Positions 1 through 7,021 of a DNA stretch of 15,692 nucleotides are shown here, one piece after another (positions within the stretch are counted from its first letter, which is position 1; each line of letters begins with the position of its first letter). Both the position numbers and the translations under genes were made by a program. The stretch comes from an uncultured Clostridia bacterium (GTDB lineage Bacteria > Bacillota > Clostridia > Christensenellales > UBA1242), in NCBI GenBank assembly GCA_944383945.1, contig CALWRL010000011.1:1-15692 (forward strand), given 5' to 3'. The notes beneath the pieces are model-generated. The model had not been told where the DNA came from. It did no database searches and saw only the letters and a list, made by a program, of their open reading frames with translations.

Positions 1-85
1 CATAATTCGTGGAACATTAGACACGGCTGGTGTTGCAAAAAGAAATCAAAGCCGTTCTAAATATGGCGCTAAACGCCCAAAATAA
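1..85 (+). CDS. rpsL: 30S ribosomal protein S12, C-terminal end (partial)
   Basis: This is the last 27 codons plus TAA (83-85) of S12; the gene begins outside the window. S12 lies at the decoding centre of the 30S subunit and affects translational accuracy. The frame starting at base 2 reads IIRGTLDTAGV followed by a basic tail ending YGAKRPK, which is the conserved S12 C-terminus. It is followed 32 bases later by rpsG, the usual str operon order, so the two are almost certainly co-transcribed. The promoter and the accuracy and streptomycin-related loops are not in view. Confidence 0.96.
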   Translation, partial: IIRGTLDTAGVAKRNQSRSKYGAKRPK

Positions 86-117
86 ATTTTGTAAGATAAT
101 ATTAAAAGGAGAAAATT

Positions 118-591
118 ATGCCAAGAAGAAATAGTGCTGTGAAAAGAGATGTTCTTCCAGACCCAATGTATAACAGCAAACTTGTTACAAAACTTATTAA
201 CCAAGTTATGTTAGATGGCAAAAAGGGTTTAGCGCAAACTATTGTTTATGGCGCTTTTGATAAAGTTAAAGAAAAACTTGGTCTTGAACCACTTGATGCT
301 TTAAATCAAGCACTTGAAAACACAAAACCACTTCTTGAAACTAAAGGTAGAAGAGTTGGTGGTGCAACATATCAAGTTCCTATGGAAATTAGACCAGAAA
401 GACGCCAAACATTAGCTATTCGTTGGATTGTTACATTCGCTAGAAAAAGAAACGGCGAAAGAACAATGGAAGATAGACTTGCTGGTGAATTAATAGACGC
501 ATACAATAACACTGGCGCAGCTGTTAAAAGAAAAGAAGAAATGCATAGAATGGCTGAAGCTAACAAAGCTTTTGCTCATTATCGTTGGTAA
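118..591 (+). CDS. rpsG: 30S ribosomal protein S7
   Basis: S7 is a primary binding protein of the 16S rRNA 3' domain; it starts assembly of the 30S head and lines the E site. The 157-residue product has the usual family length (about 156) and the typical start MPRRNSAVKR, the central GGATYQVPMEIRPERR segment and the C-terminal HRMAEANKAFAHYRW. The ATG at 118 follows AAGGAG (106-111) at normal spacing. It sits 32 bases after rpsL and 95 bases before the fusA ATG, in the str operon. In some bacteria S7 represses its own operon by binding mRNA; here the longer, structured spacer lies after rpsG rather than before it. Confidence 0.98.
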   Translation: MPRRNSAVKRDVLPDPMYNSKLVTKLINQVMLDGKKGLAQTIVYGAFDKVKEKLGLEPLDALNQALENTKPLLETKGRRVGGATYQVPMEIRPERRQTLAIRWIVTFARKRNGERTMEDRLAGELIDAYNNTGAAVKRKEEMHRMAEANKAFAHYRW

Positions 592-680
592 AATTCTTAA
601 AAATGGGAAGAATTTATGTCTATCACTTTTAAGAATTGTTTAAAAACAAATTAACAATAAAAAAATTAAGAATTAAGGAG
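592..680 (+). promoter_or_regulatory. Structured rpsG-fusA spacer with alternative pairings
   Basis: AATTCTTAAAA (592-602), directly after the rpsG stop, is perfectly complementary to TTTTAAGAATT (627-637), giving an 11-bp stem with a 24-base loop. The core TTAAGAATT recurs at 666-674, immediately before the fusA ribosome binding site AAGGAG (675-680). The 592-600 arm could therefore pair with either copy (11 or 9 bp), but not both at once. TTGTTT/AAACAA (636-649) forms another small hairpin overlapping the first. There is no T-run after the stem, so it is not a standard terminator. Roles as a processing site or translational switch are inference. Confidence 0.45.
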
Positions 681-686
681 AAAAAG

Positions 687-2759
687 ATGGCTGAAGATTT
701 ACGTTTGACCAGAAATGTTGGTATTATGGCCCACATTGATGCTGGTAAAACAACAACTACAGAAAGAATTCTTTATTACACTGGAAAGAGCCACAAAATT
801 GGTGAAGTTCATGATGGACAAGCTACAATGGACTGGATGGCTCAAGAACAGGAAAGAGGAATTACTATTACTTCTGCTTGTACAACTTGTCAATGGAACG
901 GTCATAAAATTAACATTATTGACACTCCTGGACACGTTGACTTCACAATTGAAGTTTTGCGTTCTCTTAAAGTTTTAGATGGTGCTGTTTTGGTTTTGAG
1001 TGCGAGAGATAAAGTTCAACCTCAAACAGAAACAGTTTGGAGACAAGCAACTGAATGTAAAGTTCCAGTTATTATCTATGTTAATAAAATGGACAGAGAT
1101 GACGCGTACTTTGACAAATGTGTTGAATCTGTTAGAGATAGACTTCACACAAAACCTCTTCCTCTTCAAATGCCAATCGGCATGGCTGAAACTTTTAAAG
1201 GTGTTATTGACCTTTTAAAAATGAAAGCTTATATCCCAGAAGATGATATGGGTAAAATTATTGACGAGGTAGAAGTCCCTGAAGAATATAAAGCTGAAGC
1301 TCAAAAAAGGCGTGATGAACTTGTTGAGGCAATTGTTGAAACAGATGATGCGCTTTTGGAAAAATATTTTGAAGGGCAAGAAATTACTCTTGAAGAATTA
1401 AACAAGGCAATTCGTGCTGCAACAATTTCTAAAAAAGTTACACCAATGCTTTGTGGTTCTTCTTACAAAAACAAAGGTGTTCAAAACCTTTTAGATGCTA
1501 TGGTTGAATACCTTCCATCACCACTTGATATTGAAGCTATTAAGGGAATTAACCCAGACACTGAAAAAGAAGAAACCCGTGAGGCTAGCGTTAACGCACC
1601 TTTTGCTGGGCTTGCATTTAAAATTGCAACAGACCCATTTGTTGGTGGTTTAACTTTCTTCCGTGTTTATAGTGGTGTTTTAAAAGCTGGTTCTTATGTT
1701 TATAACTCCATAACAGGCAAAACTGAAAGAGTTGGTAGATTGATTAGAATGCACGCTAACAACAGAACAGAAATTCAAGAAGTTGGAGCAGGTGATATTG
1801 CTGCTATTGTTGGTCTTAAAGACACAATAACTGGTCACACTCTTTGTGACGAAAAACATCCAATTCAACTTGAAAGCATGAATTTCCCAGAACCTGTTAT
1901 TCAACTTGCTATTGAACCAAAAACAAAAGATATGCAAGAAAAAATGGCGCTTGCTCTTGCTAAATTGTCAAGAGAAGATCCATCATTTAGAGTTTCTACT
2001 AACGCAGAAACAGGTCAAACTTTGATTGCTGGAATGGGTGAGTTGCACCTTGAAATTATTGTTGACAGATTGCTTAGAGAATTTAAAGTTGAAGCAAATG
2101 TTGGGCAACCACAAGTTTCCTATCGTGAAACAATTACTCGTCCTGTTAAAGCAGAAGGAAAGTATATTCGTCAATCTGGTGGTAAGGGTCAATATGGTCA
2201 CTGCTTGATTGAAATGGAACCTTTGGAAAGAGGTGCGGGATATGAATTTATCGACAAAACAGTTGGTGGTTCAATTCCAAAAGAATATATTCAACCAATT
2301 AACAACGGTATTAAAGAAGCAAAAATGTGCGGGGTTTTAGCTGGATATGAAACAGTTGACTTTAGAGTTACTGTTTATGACGGTTCTTTCCACGAAGTTG
2401 ACTCTTCTGAAATGGCGTTTAAAATTGCTGGATCTATGGCGTTTAAAGATGGCGCAAACAAGGCTGGCCCTGTTTTACTTGAACCAATTATGAAGGTTAC
2501 TGTTGAAGTTCCTGATGAATATCTTGGAACAGTTATGGGTAACTTGACAAGCCGTCGTGGAATTTTGCTTGGTAATGACACAATTCCTGGAATTCAAAGA
2601 ATTAACGCCGAAGTTCCTCTTGCAGAAATGTTTGGTTATGCAACAGACTTGCGTTCTCAAACTCAAGGCCGTGGAACTTTCGTTATGGAACCTCTTAAAT
2701 ATCAAGAAGTTCCTAAGTCTATAACCGACAAAATAGTTGGTGAGAGGGCTAAAAAATAG
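687..2759 (+). CDS. fusA: Translation elongation factor G
   Basis: EF-G is the GTPase that drives translocation of tRNA and mRNA on the ribosome and helps RRF split ribosomes. The 690-residue protein has G1 AHIDAGKT (15-22), a switch I RGITI, G3 DTPGH (79-83), G4 NKMD (133-136), and the full set of EF-G domains II-V, including SGGKGQYGH in domain IV and the late SRRG and RGTFVMEPLKYQEVP. The start at ATG 687 is chosen because AAGGAG lies 6 bases upstream and the protein then begins MAEDLRLTRNVGIMAHIDAGKT; an in-frame extension to 636 lacks a good site. The stretch after G3 (ARDKVQPQTETVW) departs from the common GVEPQ-type sequence. It is in the str operon, ending TAG. Confidence 0.98.
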   Translation: MAEDLRLTRNVGIMAHIDAGKTTTTERILYYTGKSHKIGEVHDGQATMDWMAQEQERGITITSACTTCQWNGHKINIIDTPGHVDFTIEVLRSLKVLDGAVLVLSARDKVQPQTETVWRQATECKVPVIIYVNKMDRDDAYFDKCVESVRDRLHTKPLPLQMPIGMAETFKGVIDLLKMKAYIPEDDMGKIIDEVEVPEEYKAEAQKRRDELVEAIVETDDALLEKYFEGQEITLEELNKAIRAATISKKVTPMLCGSSYKNKGVQNLLDAMVEYLPSPLDIEAIKGINPDTEKEETREASVNAPFAGLAFKIATDPFVGGLTFFRVYSGVLKAGSYVYNSITGKTERVGRLIRMHANNRTEIQEVGAGDIAAIVGLKDTITGHTLCDEKHPIQLESMNFPEPVIQLAIEPKTKDMQEKMALALAKLSREDPSFRVSTNAETGQTLIAGMGELHLEIIVDRLLREFKVEANVGQPQVSYRETITRPVKAEGKYIRQSGGKGQYGHCLIEMEPLERGAGYEFIDKTVGGSIPKEYIQPINNGIKEAKMCGVLAGYETVDFRVTVYDGSFHEVDSSEMAFKIAGSMAFKDGANKAGPVLLEPIMKVTVEVPDEYLGTVMGNLTSRRGILLGNDTIPGIQRINAEVPLAEMFGYATDLRSQTQGRGTFVMEPLKYQEVPKSITDKIVGERAKK

Positions 2760-2770
2760 GTTAAAATCGT

Positions 2771-2799
2771 TTGCAAAAAACTTTTAAATATGGTAATAT
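2771..2799 (+). promoter_or_regulatory. tuf promoter
   Basis: TTGCAA (2771-2776), a 17-base spacer and TAATAT (2794-2799) preceded by TGG form an extended -10 sigma-A promoter in the fusA-tuf spacer. The predicted start is near 2806, giving a leader of about 40 bases. No terminator separates fusA from tuf, so tuf should receive both operon read-through and its own transcripts, fitting the high demand for EF-Tu. Confidence 0.75.
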
Positions 2800-2844
2800 G
2801 CAATCGTATTAACAAAATACAAAATTTTATAAGGAGATTTTAAA

Positions 2845-4047
2845 ATGGCAAAGGAAAAATTTGATAGGTCTTTAACCCACGTTAACATTGGAACTATTGG
2901 CCACGTTGACCATGGTAAGACCACATTAACAGCGGCTATCTGCCGTTACAGCAACATGCTTGGACTTGCTGATGCTATGAAATATGATGAAATCGATAAG
3001 GCACCAGAAGAAAAAGCAAGAGGTATTACTATCAATACTGCTCACGTTGAATACAAAACAAAGAAACGCCACTATGCACACGTTGACTGCCCAGGACACG
3101 CTGACTATGTTAAAAACATGATCACTGGTGCTGCTCAAATGGACGGAGCAATCTTGGTTGTTTCAGCAGCTGATGGTCCAATGCCTCAAACAAGAGAGCA
3201 CATCTTGCTCGCTCGTCAAGTTGGTGTTCCATACATCGTTGTTTTCATGAACAAAGTTGACCAAGTTGATGATCCAGAATTATTGGAACTTGTAGAAATG
3301 GAAATTCGTGATCTTCTTTCTGCTTACGGATTCCCAGGAGATGATACTCCTATTGTTAAAGGTTCTGCTTTAAAAGCTAACGAAGCTTGCGATGCAAACG
3401 ATTTGGGAAGCGAATGGTTAAAACCAATTCAAGAATTGTTGGACACCATCGATTCTTACATTCCAGATCCAGCTCGTGAAACAGACAAACCTTTCTTAAT
3501 GCCAGTTGAAGACGTTTTCACAATCACAGGTCGTGGAACAGTTGCTACTGGTAGAGTTGAAAGAGGTGTTGTTAAAGTTGGTGACACAGTTGAAATTGTT
3601 GGTCTTGGTGCACAAAAACAAACAGTTGTAACTGGTGTTGAAATGTTTAGAAAACTTCTTGATGAAGCTCAAGCAGGAGATAATATTGGTGTTCTTCTTC
3701 GTGGTATTACTCGTCAAGAAATTGAAAGAGGACAAGTTCTTTGCAAACCTGGTTCAATCCACCCACACACAGAATTTACTGCTGAAGTTTATGTTCTTAA
3801 GAAAGAAGAAGGCGGTCGTCATACTCCATTCTTTAATGGTTACAGACCACAATTCTATTTCAGAACAACAGACGTTACAGGAACAATTGAACTTCCACAA
3901 GGAGTTGAAATGGTTATGCCTGGCGACAATGTTAGCATGACAATTAAATTGATTACTCCTATTGCTATTGAACAAGGACTTCGTTTCGCTATCCGTGAAG
4001 GCGGAAGAACTGTTGGTTCAGGTGTTGTTTCTAGCATTATTAAATAG
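2845..4047 (+). CDS. tuf: Translation elongation factor Tu
   Basis: EF-Tu carries aminoacyl-tRNA to the ribosomal A site as a GTP complex. The 400-residue product has family length and motifs: G1 GHVDHGKT (19-26), RGITIN in switch I (59-64), G3 DCPGH with the catalytic His (81-85), G4 NKVD (136-139), G5 GSALKA, and the domain III segments GGRHTPFF and GYRPQFYFRTTDVTG. The ATG follows AAGGAG (2831-2836). Compared with its neighbours it uses more C-ending codons (ATC, GAC, TTC), as expected for a very highly expressed gene. It is last in the str operon, with its own promoter upstream and a strong terminator after it. Confidence 0.99.
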   Translation: MAKEKFDRSLTHVNIGTIGHVDHGKTTLTAAICRYSNMLGLADAMKYDEIDKAPEEKARGITINTAHVEYKTKKRHYAHVDCPGHADYVKNMITGAAQMDGAILVVSAADGPMPQTREHILLARQVGVPYIVVFMNKVDQVDDPELLELVEMEIRDLLSAYGFPGDDTPIVKGSALKANEACDANDLGSEWLKPIQELLDTIDSYIPDPARETDKPFLMPVEDVFTITGRGTVATGRVERGVVKVGDTVEIVGLGAQKQTVVTGVEMFRKLLDEAQAGDNIGVLLRGITRQEIERGQVLCKPGSIHPHTEFTAEVYVLKKEEGGRHTPFFNGYRPQFYFRTTDVTGTIELPQGVEMVMPGDNVSMTIKLITPIAIEQGLRFAIREGGRTVGSGVVSSIIK

Positions 4048-4060
4048 TTAAAATTCATAG

Positions 4061-4093
4061 TTAAATTTTAAAGACCGAACAATTAAAATTTAA
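4061..4093. repeat. AT-rich inverted repeat after tuf, with loop shared by the terminator
   Basis: TTAAATTTTAA (4061-4071) and TTAAAATTTAA (4083-4093) are perfect 11-bp complements around the loop AGACCGAACAA. The next hairpin, the tuf terminator, has the loop ACCGAA. The octamer GACCGAAC appears in both (4073-4080 and 4110-4117). The stem is made only of A/T pairs and has no T-run directly after it, so it is not itself a normal terminator. Confidence 0.55.
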
Positions 4094-4097
4094 TTTT

Positions 4098-4131
4098 AAA
4101 AAACCAGTTGACCGAACGACTGGTTTTTTTT
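4098..4131. terminator. Bidirectional terminator between tuf and the SDR gene
   Basis: CCAGTTG (4104-4110), loop ACCGAA and CGACTGG (4117-4123) form a 7-bp stem with one G-U pair, flanked by six As (4098-4103) and eight Ts (4124-4131). It ends the tuf transcript. In reverse, the A-run becomes a T-run and can end the convergent SDR gene, whose stop lies at 4154. Confidence 0.88.
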
Positions 4132-4153
4132 ATATATTTTTTATTTGTTTTAA

Positions 4154-4936
4154 TTACTTTTTCCAATATTTTTTCTTGAAATTTTGTTGTTTTCTCCAAA
4201 TTGCGAAAAACATTGACGTTGGAACAACTCTTGCAATAAAAGCTAAAAATTTTGTTGTTGTTCCGTACAGTGATAGTTTTTTACGCTTTTTTGCACATTT
4301 TAAAGCATATTTAACAACTTTTTCTGCGTCATACATGACTTGATAGTAAGTTATAACATCATTTTCGGTTGTTTTTGCTCTTTTAAAAAATTGAGTTTTT
4401 GTCCAAAAAGGACAAACACATGTTACAGAAATTTTTCTTGGAATTAATTCTTCACCAAGAGCCAAAGAGTAATTTTTTAAAAAGGCTTTTGTTGCTGCGT
4501 AAACATTTACATAAGGAATTGGTGAAAAACCAGAAATTGAAGCAATTTGAATTATTCTTCCATTTTCTTTAATGTATGGCAAGGTTAGCTCTGTCATCTT
4601 TACGGTTGCTTTACAGTTTAAATCTATCATGTTGCAAGATTGCTCTAAAGGTATTTCGTCGTATCTGCCAAATTTTCCAAAACCACTGCAATTTATTAAT
4701 AGTTTAACATCTGGTTTCTTTTCTTCTAATAAGGTCACATAAGTTTTAAAACTTTCTTCATTAGTTAAATCCATTGGAAGAGAAATTAATTTTGTTTTTA
4801 ATTCATCCTTTAAAGAAAGCAAGCCTTGTTCATCAAGCGCAATTCCCCAAATTTCATCAAATCCATAATTATCAATTTGTTTTGCAAACTGTTTGCCAAT
4901 GCCAGAAGAAGCGCCTGTTACAACTGCTATTTTCAT
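4154..4936 (-). CDS. Short-chain dehydrogenase/reductase (SDR), substrate unknown
   Basis: A 260-residue classical SDR, an NAD(P)-dependent oxidoreductase with one Rossmann domain. Visible motifs are TGASSGIG (7-14, cofactor loop), NCSG (82-85, in place of NNAG) and the catalytic tetrad N107, S133, Y146 and K150 in YAATK. A hydrophobic stretch (about 228-247) followed by a lysine-rich end suggests a tail that touches the membrane, as in some lipid or fatty-acyl SDRs; that is inference. The ATG is preceded by a G-rich ribosome binding site (AAAGGGGG on the minus strand, 4941-4948). A TATAAT on the minus strand (4965-4970) may be its -10, but no good -35 was seen. It stands alone, so the substrate cannot be told. 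Confidence 0.9.
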   Translation of the reverse strand: MKIAVVTGASSGIGKQFAKQIDNYGFDEIWGIALDEQGLLSLKDELKTKLISLPMDLTNEESFKTYVTLLEEKKPDVKLLINCSGFGKFGRYDEIPLEQSCNMIDLNCKATVKMTELTLPYIKENGRIIQIASISGFSPIPYVNVYAATKAFLKNYSLALGEELIPRKISVTCVCPFWTKTQFFKRAKTTENDVITYYQVMYDAEKVVKYALKCAKKRKKLSLYGTTTKFLAFIARVVPTSMFFAIWRKQQNFKKKYWKK

Positions 4937-5020
4937 TTTTACCCCCTTTAAATTAGTTGATTATATTATATTTAATTTATCAAAAAATAAAAAACATTTT
5001 TAATAAAAAGTTAAGATTGC

Positions 5021-5049
5021 TTGACTTATTTTAATCTTTTTAGTATTCT
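5021..5049 (+). promoter_or_regulatory. ackA promoter
   Basis: TTGACT (5021-5026), a 17-base spacer and TATTCT (5044-5049) form a good sigma-A promoter. Transcription should start near 5056, leaving a leader of about 48 bases that begins with an inverted repeat. Confidence 0.7.
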
Positions 5050-5057
5050 TTTTTAAG

Positions 5058-5081
5058 TAAGTTTGCAAAAGTTGCAACTTA
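5058..5081 (+). promoter_or_regulatory. Inverted repeat at the 5' end of the ackA leader
   Basis: TAAGTTTGCAA (5058-5068) can pair with TTGCAACTTA (5072-5081), with one bulged T and a three-base loop. The inner AAGTTGCAACTT (5069-5080) is also a perfect 12-bp DNA palindrome. It lies within a few bases of the predicted transcription start, so it could be a repressor operator or a 5' stem-loop that stabilises the mRNA. It does not match the cre (CcpA) consensus well. Confidence 0.45.
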
Positions 5082-5103
5082 ATTTTTTATCAAGGAGATA
5101 CTA

Positions 5104-6300
5104 ATGAAAGTTTTAGTTATTAATGCCGGAAGCAGTTCCTTGAAATATCAATTATTTGATATGGACAATGAATATGTTATGGCAAAGGGAAATTGCCAAA
5201 AAATTGGGATAGCGGGCTCGTTCATAACTCATAAATATGCTAACGAATCTGTTAAATTAGATATTGTTTTAGAGAATCACAACCAAGCTATGGAAAAAGT
5301 TTTGGAATTATTAACAAGTGATGAATATGGCGTTATAAAAAATTTAAATGAAATTTCCGCTGTTGGACACAGAGTTTTGCATGGCGGAGAAATTTATAAA
5401 GATTCTGTAATTGTAACACCTTCTGTTTTAAAGAATTTGGAAGATTTAAAACCTCTTGGTCCACTTCATATGCCAGCAAACATTTCTGGAATATTGGCTT
5501 GCCAAAAAGTTTTGCCTTCCGCTCCGCAAGTTGCTGTTTTCGACACAGCTTTTCATTCACAAATGCCAAAGGAAGCATTTTTATATGCAATTCCTTACGA
5601 AGCATATGAAGATTGGAGAATTAGAAGATACGGTTTTCATGGAACAAGCCACAAATTTGTTTCAGGAGAAGCTGCTAGAATTCTTGGGCTTTCAAAAGAA
5701 GAAGCAAAAATCATAACAGTTCATCTTGGAAATGGTTCTAGTGTTGCTGCTGTTAAAGATGGCCACAGCATTGACACCTCGATGGGATTTACTCCGTTAG
5801 AGGGCTTGATTATGGGAACTAGAAGCGGAGATGTTGATGCGTCGGTTGTTTCATTCATTTCTGAAAAATTAAATTTAAAGGGTGATGAAATTGCTGAATA
5901 TTTTAATAAAAAATGTGGAGCGCTTGGAATTTCCGGGGTTTCTAGCGATATGATGGATATTAACGAGGCAAGCGAAAAAGGAAATGAAAGGGCAAAACTT
6001 GTTGTTCCTATGATGGCTCATAGAATTAAAAAATATATTGGAGCATATGCGGCGCTTTTAAACGGCGTTGATGCAATTGTTTTCACTGGTGGAATTGGTG
6101 AAAATCAAGCAGATTTGAGGGAATTAAGCTTGAAAGACATGGAATATTTAGGAGTTGAATTCGATAGTGAAAAGAATGAAAAAATTCCAAGAGGAACAAT
6201 AGAAGAAATTTCTAAACCAACTTCTAAAGTTAAAGTTTTTAGAATTCCAACAGATGAAGAGCTTGTTATCGCAAGAGACACAATTAATTTGGTAAAGTAA
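5104..6300 (+). CDS. ackA: Acetate kinase
   Basis: Acetate kinase interconverts acetyl phosphate plus ADP with acetate plus ATP, the ATP-yielding step of acetate fermentation. The 398 residues match family length. Conserved sites are N7 (INAGSSSLK), R90 (GHRVLHGGE), D147 (FDTAFH), H179 (RRYGFHGTSH), the phosphate loop VHLGNGSS (206-213), R240 (MGTRSGDVDAS), FTGGIGEN near the C-terminus and the final PTDEE glutamates. The ATG follows AAGGAG (5092-5097). The usual partner pta is not next to it within this window. No terminator is seen before rpmF, so some read-through into rpmF is likely. The 5' inverted repeat is a candidate regulatory site. Confidence 0.98.
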   Translation: MKVLVINAGSSSLKYQLFDMDNEYVMAKGNCQKIGIAGSFITHKYANESVKLDIVLENHNQAMEKVLELLTSDEYGVIKNLNEISAVGHRVLHGGEIYKDSVIVTPSVLKNLEDLKPLGPLHMPANISGILACQKVLPSAPQVAVFDTAFHSQMPKEAFLYAIPYEAYEDWRIRRYGFHGTSHKFVSGEAARILGLSKEEAKIITVHLGNGSSVAAVKDGHSIDTSMGFTPLEGLIMGTRSGDVDASVVSFISEKLNLKGDEIAEYFNKKCGALGISGVSSDMMDINEASEKGNERAKLVVPMMAHRIKKYIGAYAALLNGVDAIVFTGGIGENQADLRELSLKDMEYLGVEFDSEKNEKIPRGTIEEISKPTSKVKVFRIPTDEELVIARDTINLVK

Positions 6301-6310
6301 TTAAAATGTG

Positions 6311-6338
6311 TTGACATTCCGTTGCTTTATGGTATAAT
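6311..6338 (+). promoter_or_regulatory. rpmF promoter
   Basis: Both hexamers match consensus exactly: TTGACA (6311-6316) and TATAAT (6333-6338), with a 16-base spacer and an extended TGG before the -10. The start should be near 6345, about 34 bases before the rpmF ATG. It gives rpmF expression independent of ackA. Confidence 0.85.
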
Positions 6339-6378
6339 ACCAAAGCAAGATTTAATATTGAAAATTAGGAGGAGAAAA

Positions 6379-6576
6379 ATGGCAGTTCCAAAGCGTAAGG
6401 TTTCAAAGGCAAGAAGAAATACAAGAAATTCAGCAAATTTTAAAGTTTCTGCACCTACATTAGTTGAGTGCCCAAGTTGTCACGAACTTAAAGCTCCACA
6501 CAAAGTTTGCAAAAATTGTGGAACTTATAATGGCAAAAAAATTGTTGAAGATAAAAAAGAAAAAAAGGCTGAATAA
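6379..6576 (+). CDS. rpmF: 50S ribosomal protein L32
   Basis: A 65-residue L32, a small zinc-ribbon protein of the large subunit. It starts MAVPKRKVSKARRNTRN and carries CPSC (residues 32-35) and CKNC, spaced CxxC-x9-CxxC, so it is the zinc-binding form with all four cysteines. The C-terminus is a lysine/glutamate-rich tail. The start at 6379 is chosen because AGGAGG (6367-6372) lies just upstream; an in-frame ATG at 6322 would begin upstream of the -10 and can be dismissed. In many bacteria a yceD/DUF177 gene sits directly before rpmF; here the preceding gene is ackA and no yceD is present. Confidence 0.97.
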   Translation: MAVPKRKVSKARRNTRNSANFKVSAPTLVECPSCHELKAPHKVCKNCGTYNGKKIVEDKKEKKAE

Positions 6577-6592
6577 TTTATTTAATTTTAAT

Positions 6593-6623
6593 AAAAAAAA
6601 CCGAAATAATTTCGGTTTTTTTT
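6593..6623. terminator. Bidirectional terminator between rpmF and the small membrane-protein gene
   Basis: CCGAAA and TTTCGG (6601-6615) form a compact hairpin flanked by eight As and eight Ts, so it can work on both strands. Its right edge overlaps the stop codon of the convergent minus-strand gene (6622-6624). Confidence 0.9.
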
Positions 6624-6930
6624 ATGCAATGCCAAACAATTTAACAAACTCCGCTGGGAAAACGCTTGAAAAAATATAGAAAAATGCCAACGCTAAAAAT
6701 ATTATTAATAAAACTATTCTGATTATACTTTTCCCTATAACATTAACAATAACCATTGCAGCAACAATTGTCATTGCGCCATAGTTTACAATAAAGTTAA
6801 CAAGACCAGGTGCGCTTTCTATAATATTGTCCATAAAATGCAAGTGGTTATTTAAGGAAATTAAAAGCAAGCCAATTAAAAGTAAAAAACCTGCAACTGA
6901 AACAAACCAATTTAAAATTCTTCTTAACAT
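6622..6930 (-). CDS. Small three-helix membrane protein, function unknown
   Basis: I do not recognise this 102-residue protein. It is almost wholly hydrophobic, with likely membrane segments at about 9-26, 43-65 and 69-91. A positive N-terminus (MLRRILNW) and an acidic loop (HFMDNIIES) lie between, and there is no catalytic motif. The ATG has a short GAGG site five bases upstream, and a good promoter lies at 6952-6980, so it is probably a real expressed gene and not a shadow. It is monocistronic, divergent from engB and shares a terminator with rpmF. Nothing in the context gives a function. Confidence 0.75.
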   Translation of the reverse strand: MLRRILNWFVSVAGFLLLIGLLLISLNNHLHFMDNIIESAPGLVNFIVNYGAMTIVAAMVIVNVIGKSIIRIVLLIIFLALAFFYIFSSVFPAEFVKLFGIA

Positions 6931-6951
6931 AGCAACCTCACTATTAGTATA

Positions 6952-6980
6952 TTTATATCATATTAAAAAAAAGTTTGCAA
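6952..6980 (-). promoter_or_regulatory. Promoter of the small membrane-protein gene
   Basis: On the minus strand TTGCAA (6975-6980), a 17-base spacer and TATAAA (6952-6957) preceded by TGA make an extended -10 promoter. The start should be near 6945, leaving a leader of about 15 bases that contains the GAGG site. It is divergent from the engB promoter, and the two -35 regions lie within about 10 bases of each other. Confidence 0.7.
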
Positions 6981-6984
6981 TAAC

Positions 6985-7013
6985 TTTAAGTTTGCTTTTA
7001 CTTATGGTATAAT
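6985..7013 (+). promoter_or_regulatory. engB promoter, predicting a leaderless mRNA
   Basis: A perfect TATAAT (7008-7013) is preceded by TGG (extended -10). The -35 is weak (TTTAAG, 6985-6990, 17-base spacer). Only eight bases separate the -10 from the engB ATG at 7022, so transcription should begin within about three bases of the start codon. No ribosome binding site is present before the ATG. Confidence 0.7.
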
Positions 7014-7021
7014 ATACTCCG

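Noticed and set aside
616..654. A 12-codon mini-ORF in the rpsG-fusA spacer (ATG at 616, stop at 652-654)
   Set aside because: Only a poor purine stretch precedes it and it has no recognisable leader-peptide pattern, such as a run of one amino acid.
636..686. Upstream in-frame start for fusA adding 17 residues
   Set aside because: It uses TTG or ATG-like codons without a ribosome binding site and overlaps the inverted repeat. ATG 687 has AAGGAG at ideal spacing and gives the normal EF-G N-terminus.
3635..3940. Alternate-frame reading frame inside tuf
   Set aside because: It is a shadow of the strongly conserved EF-Tu frame with no ribosome binding site or protein-like composition.
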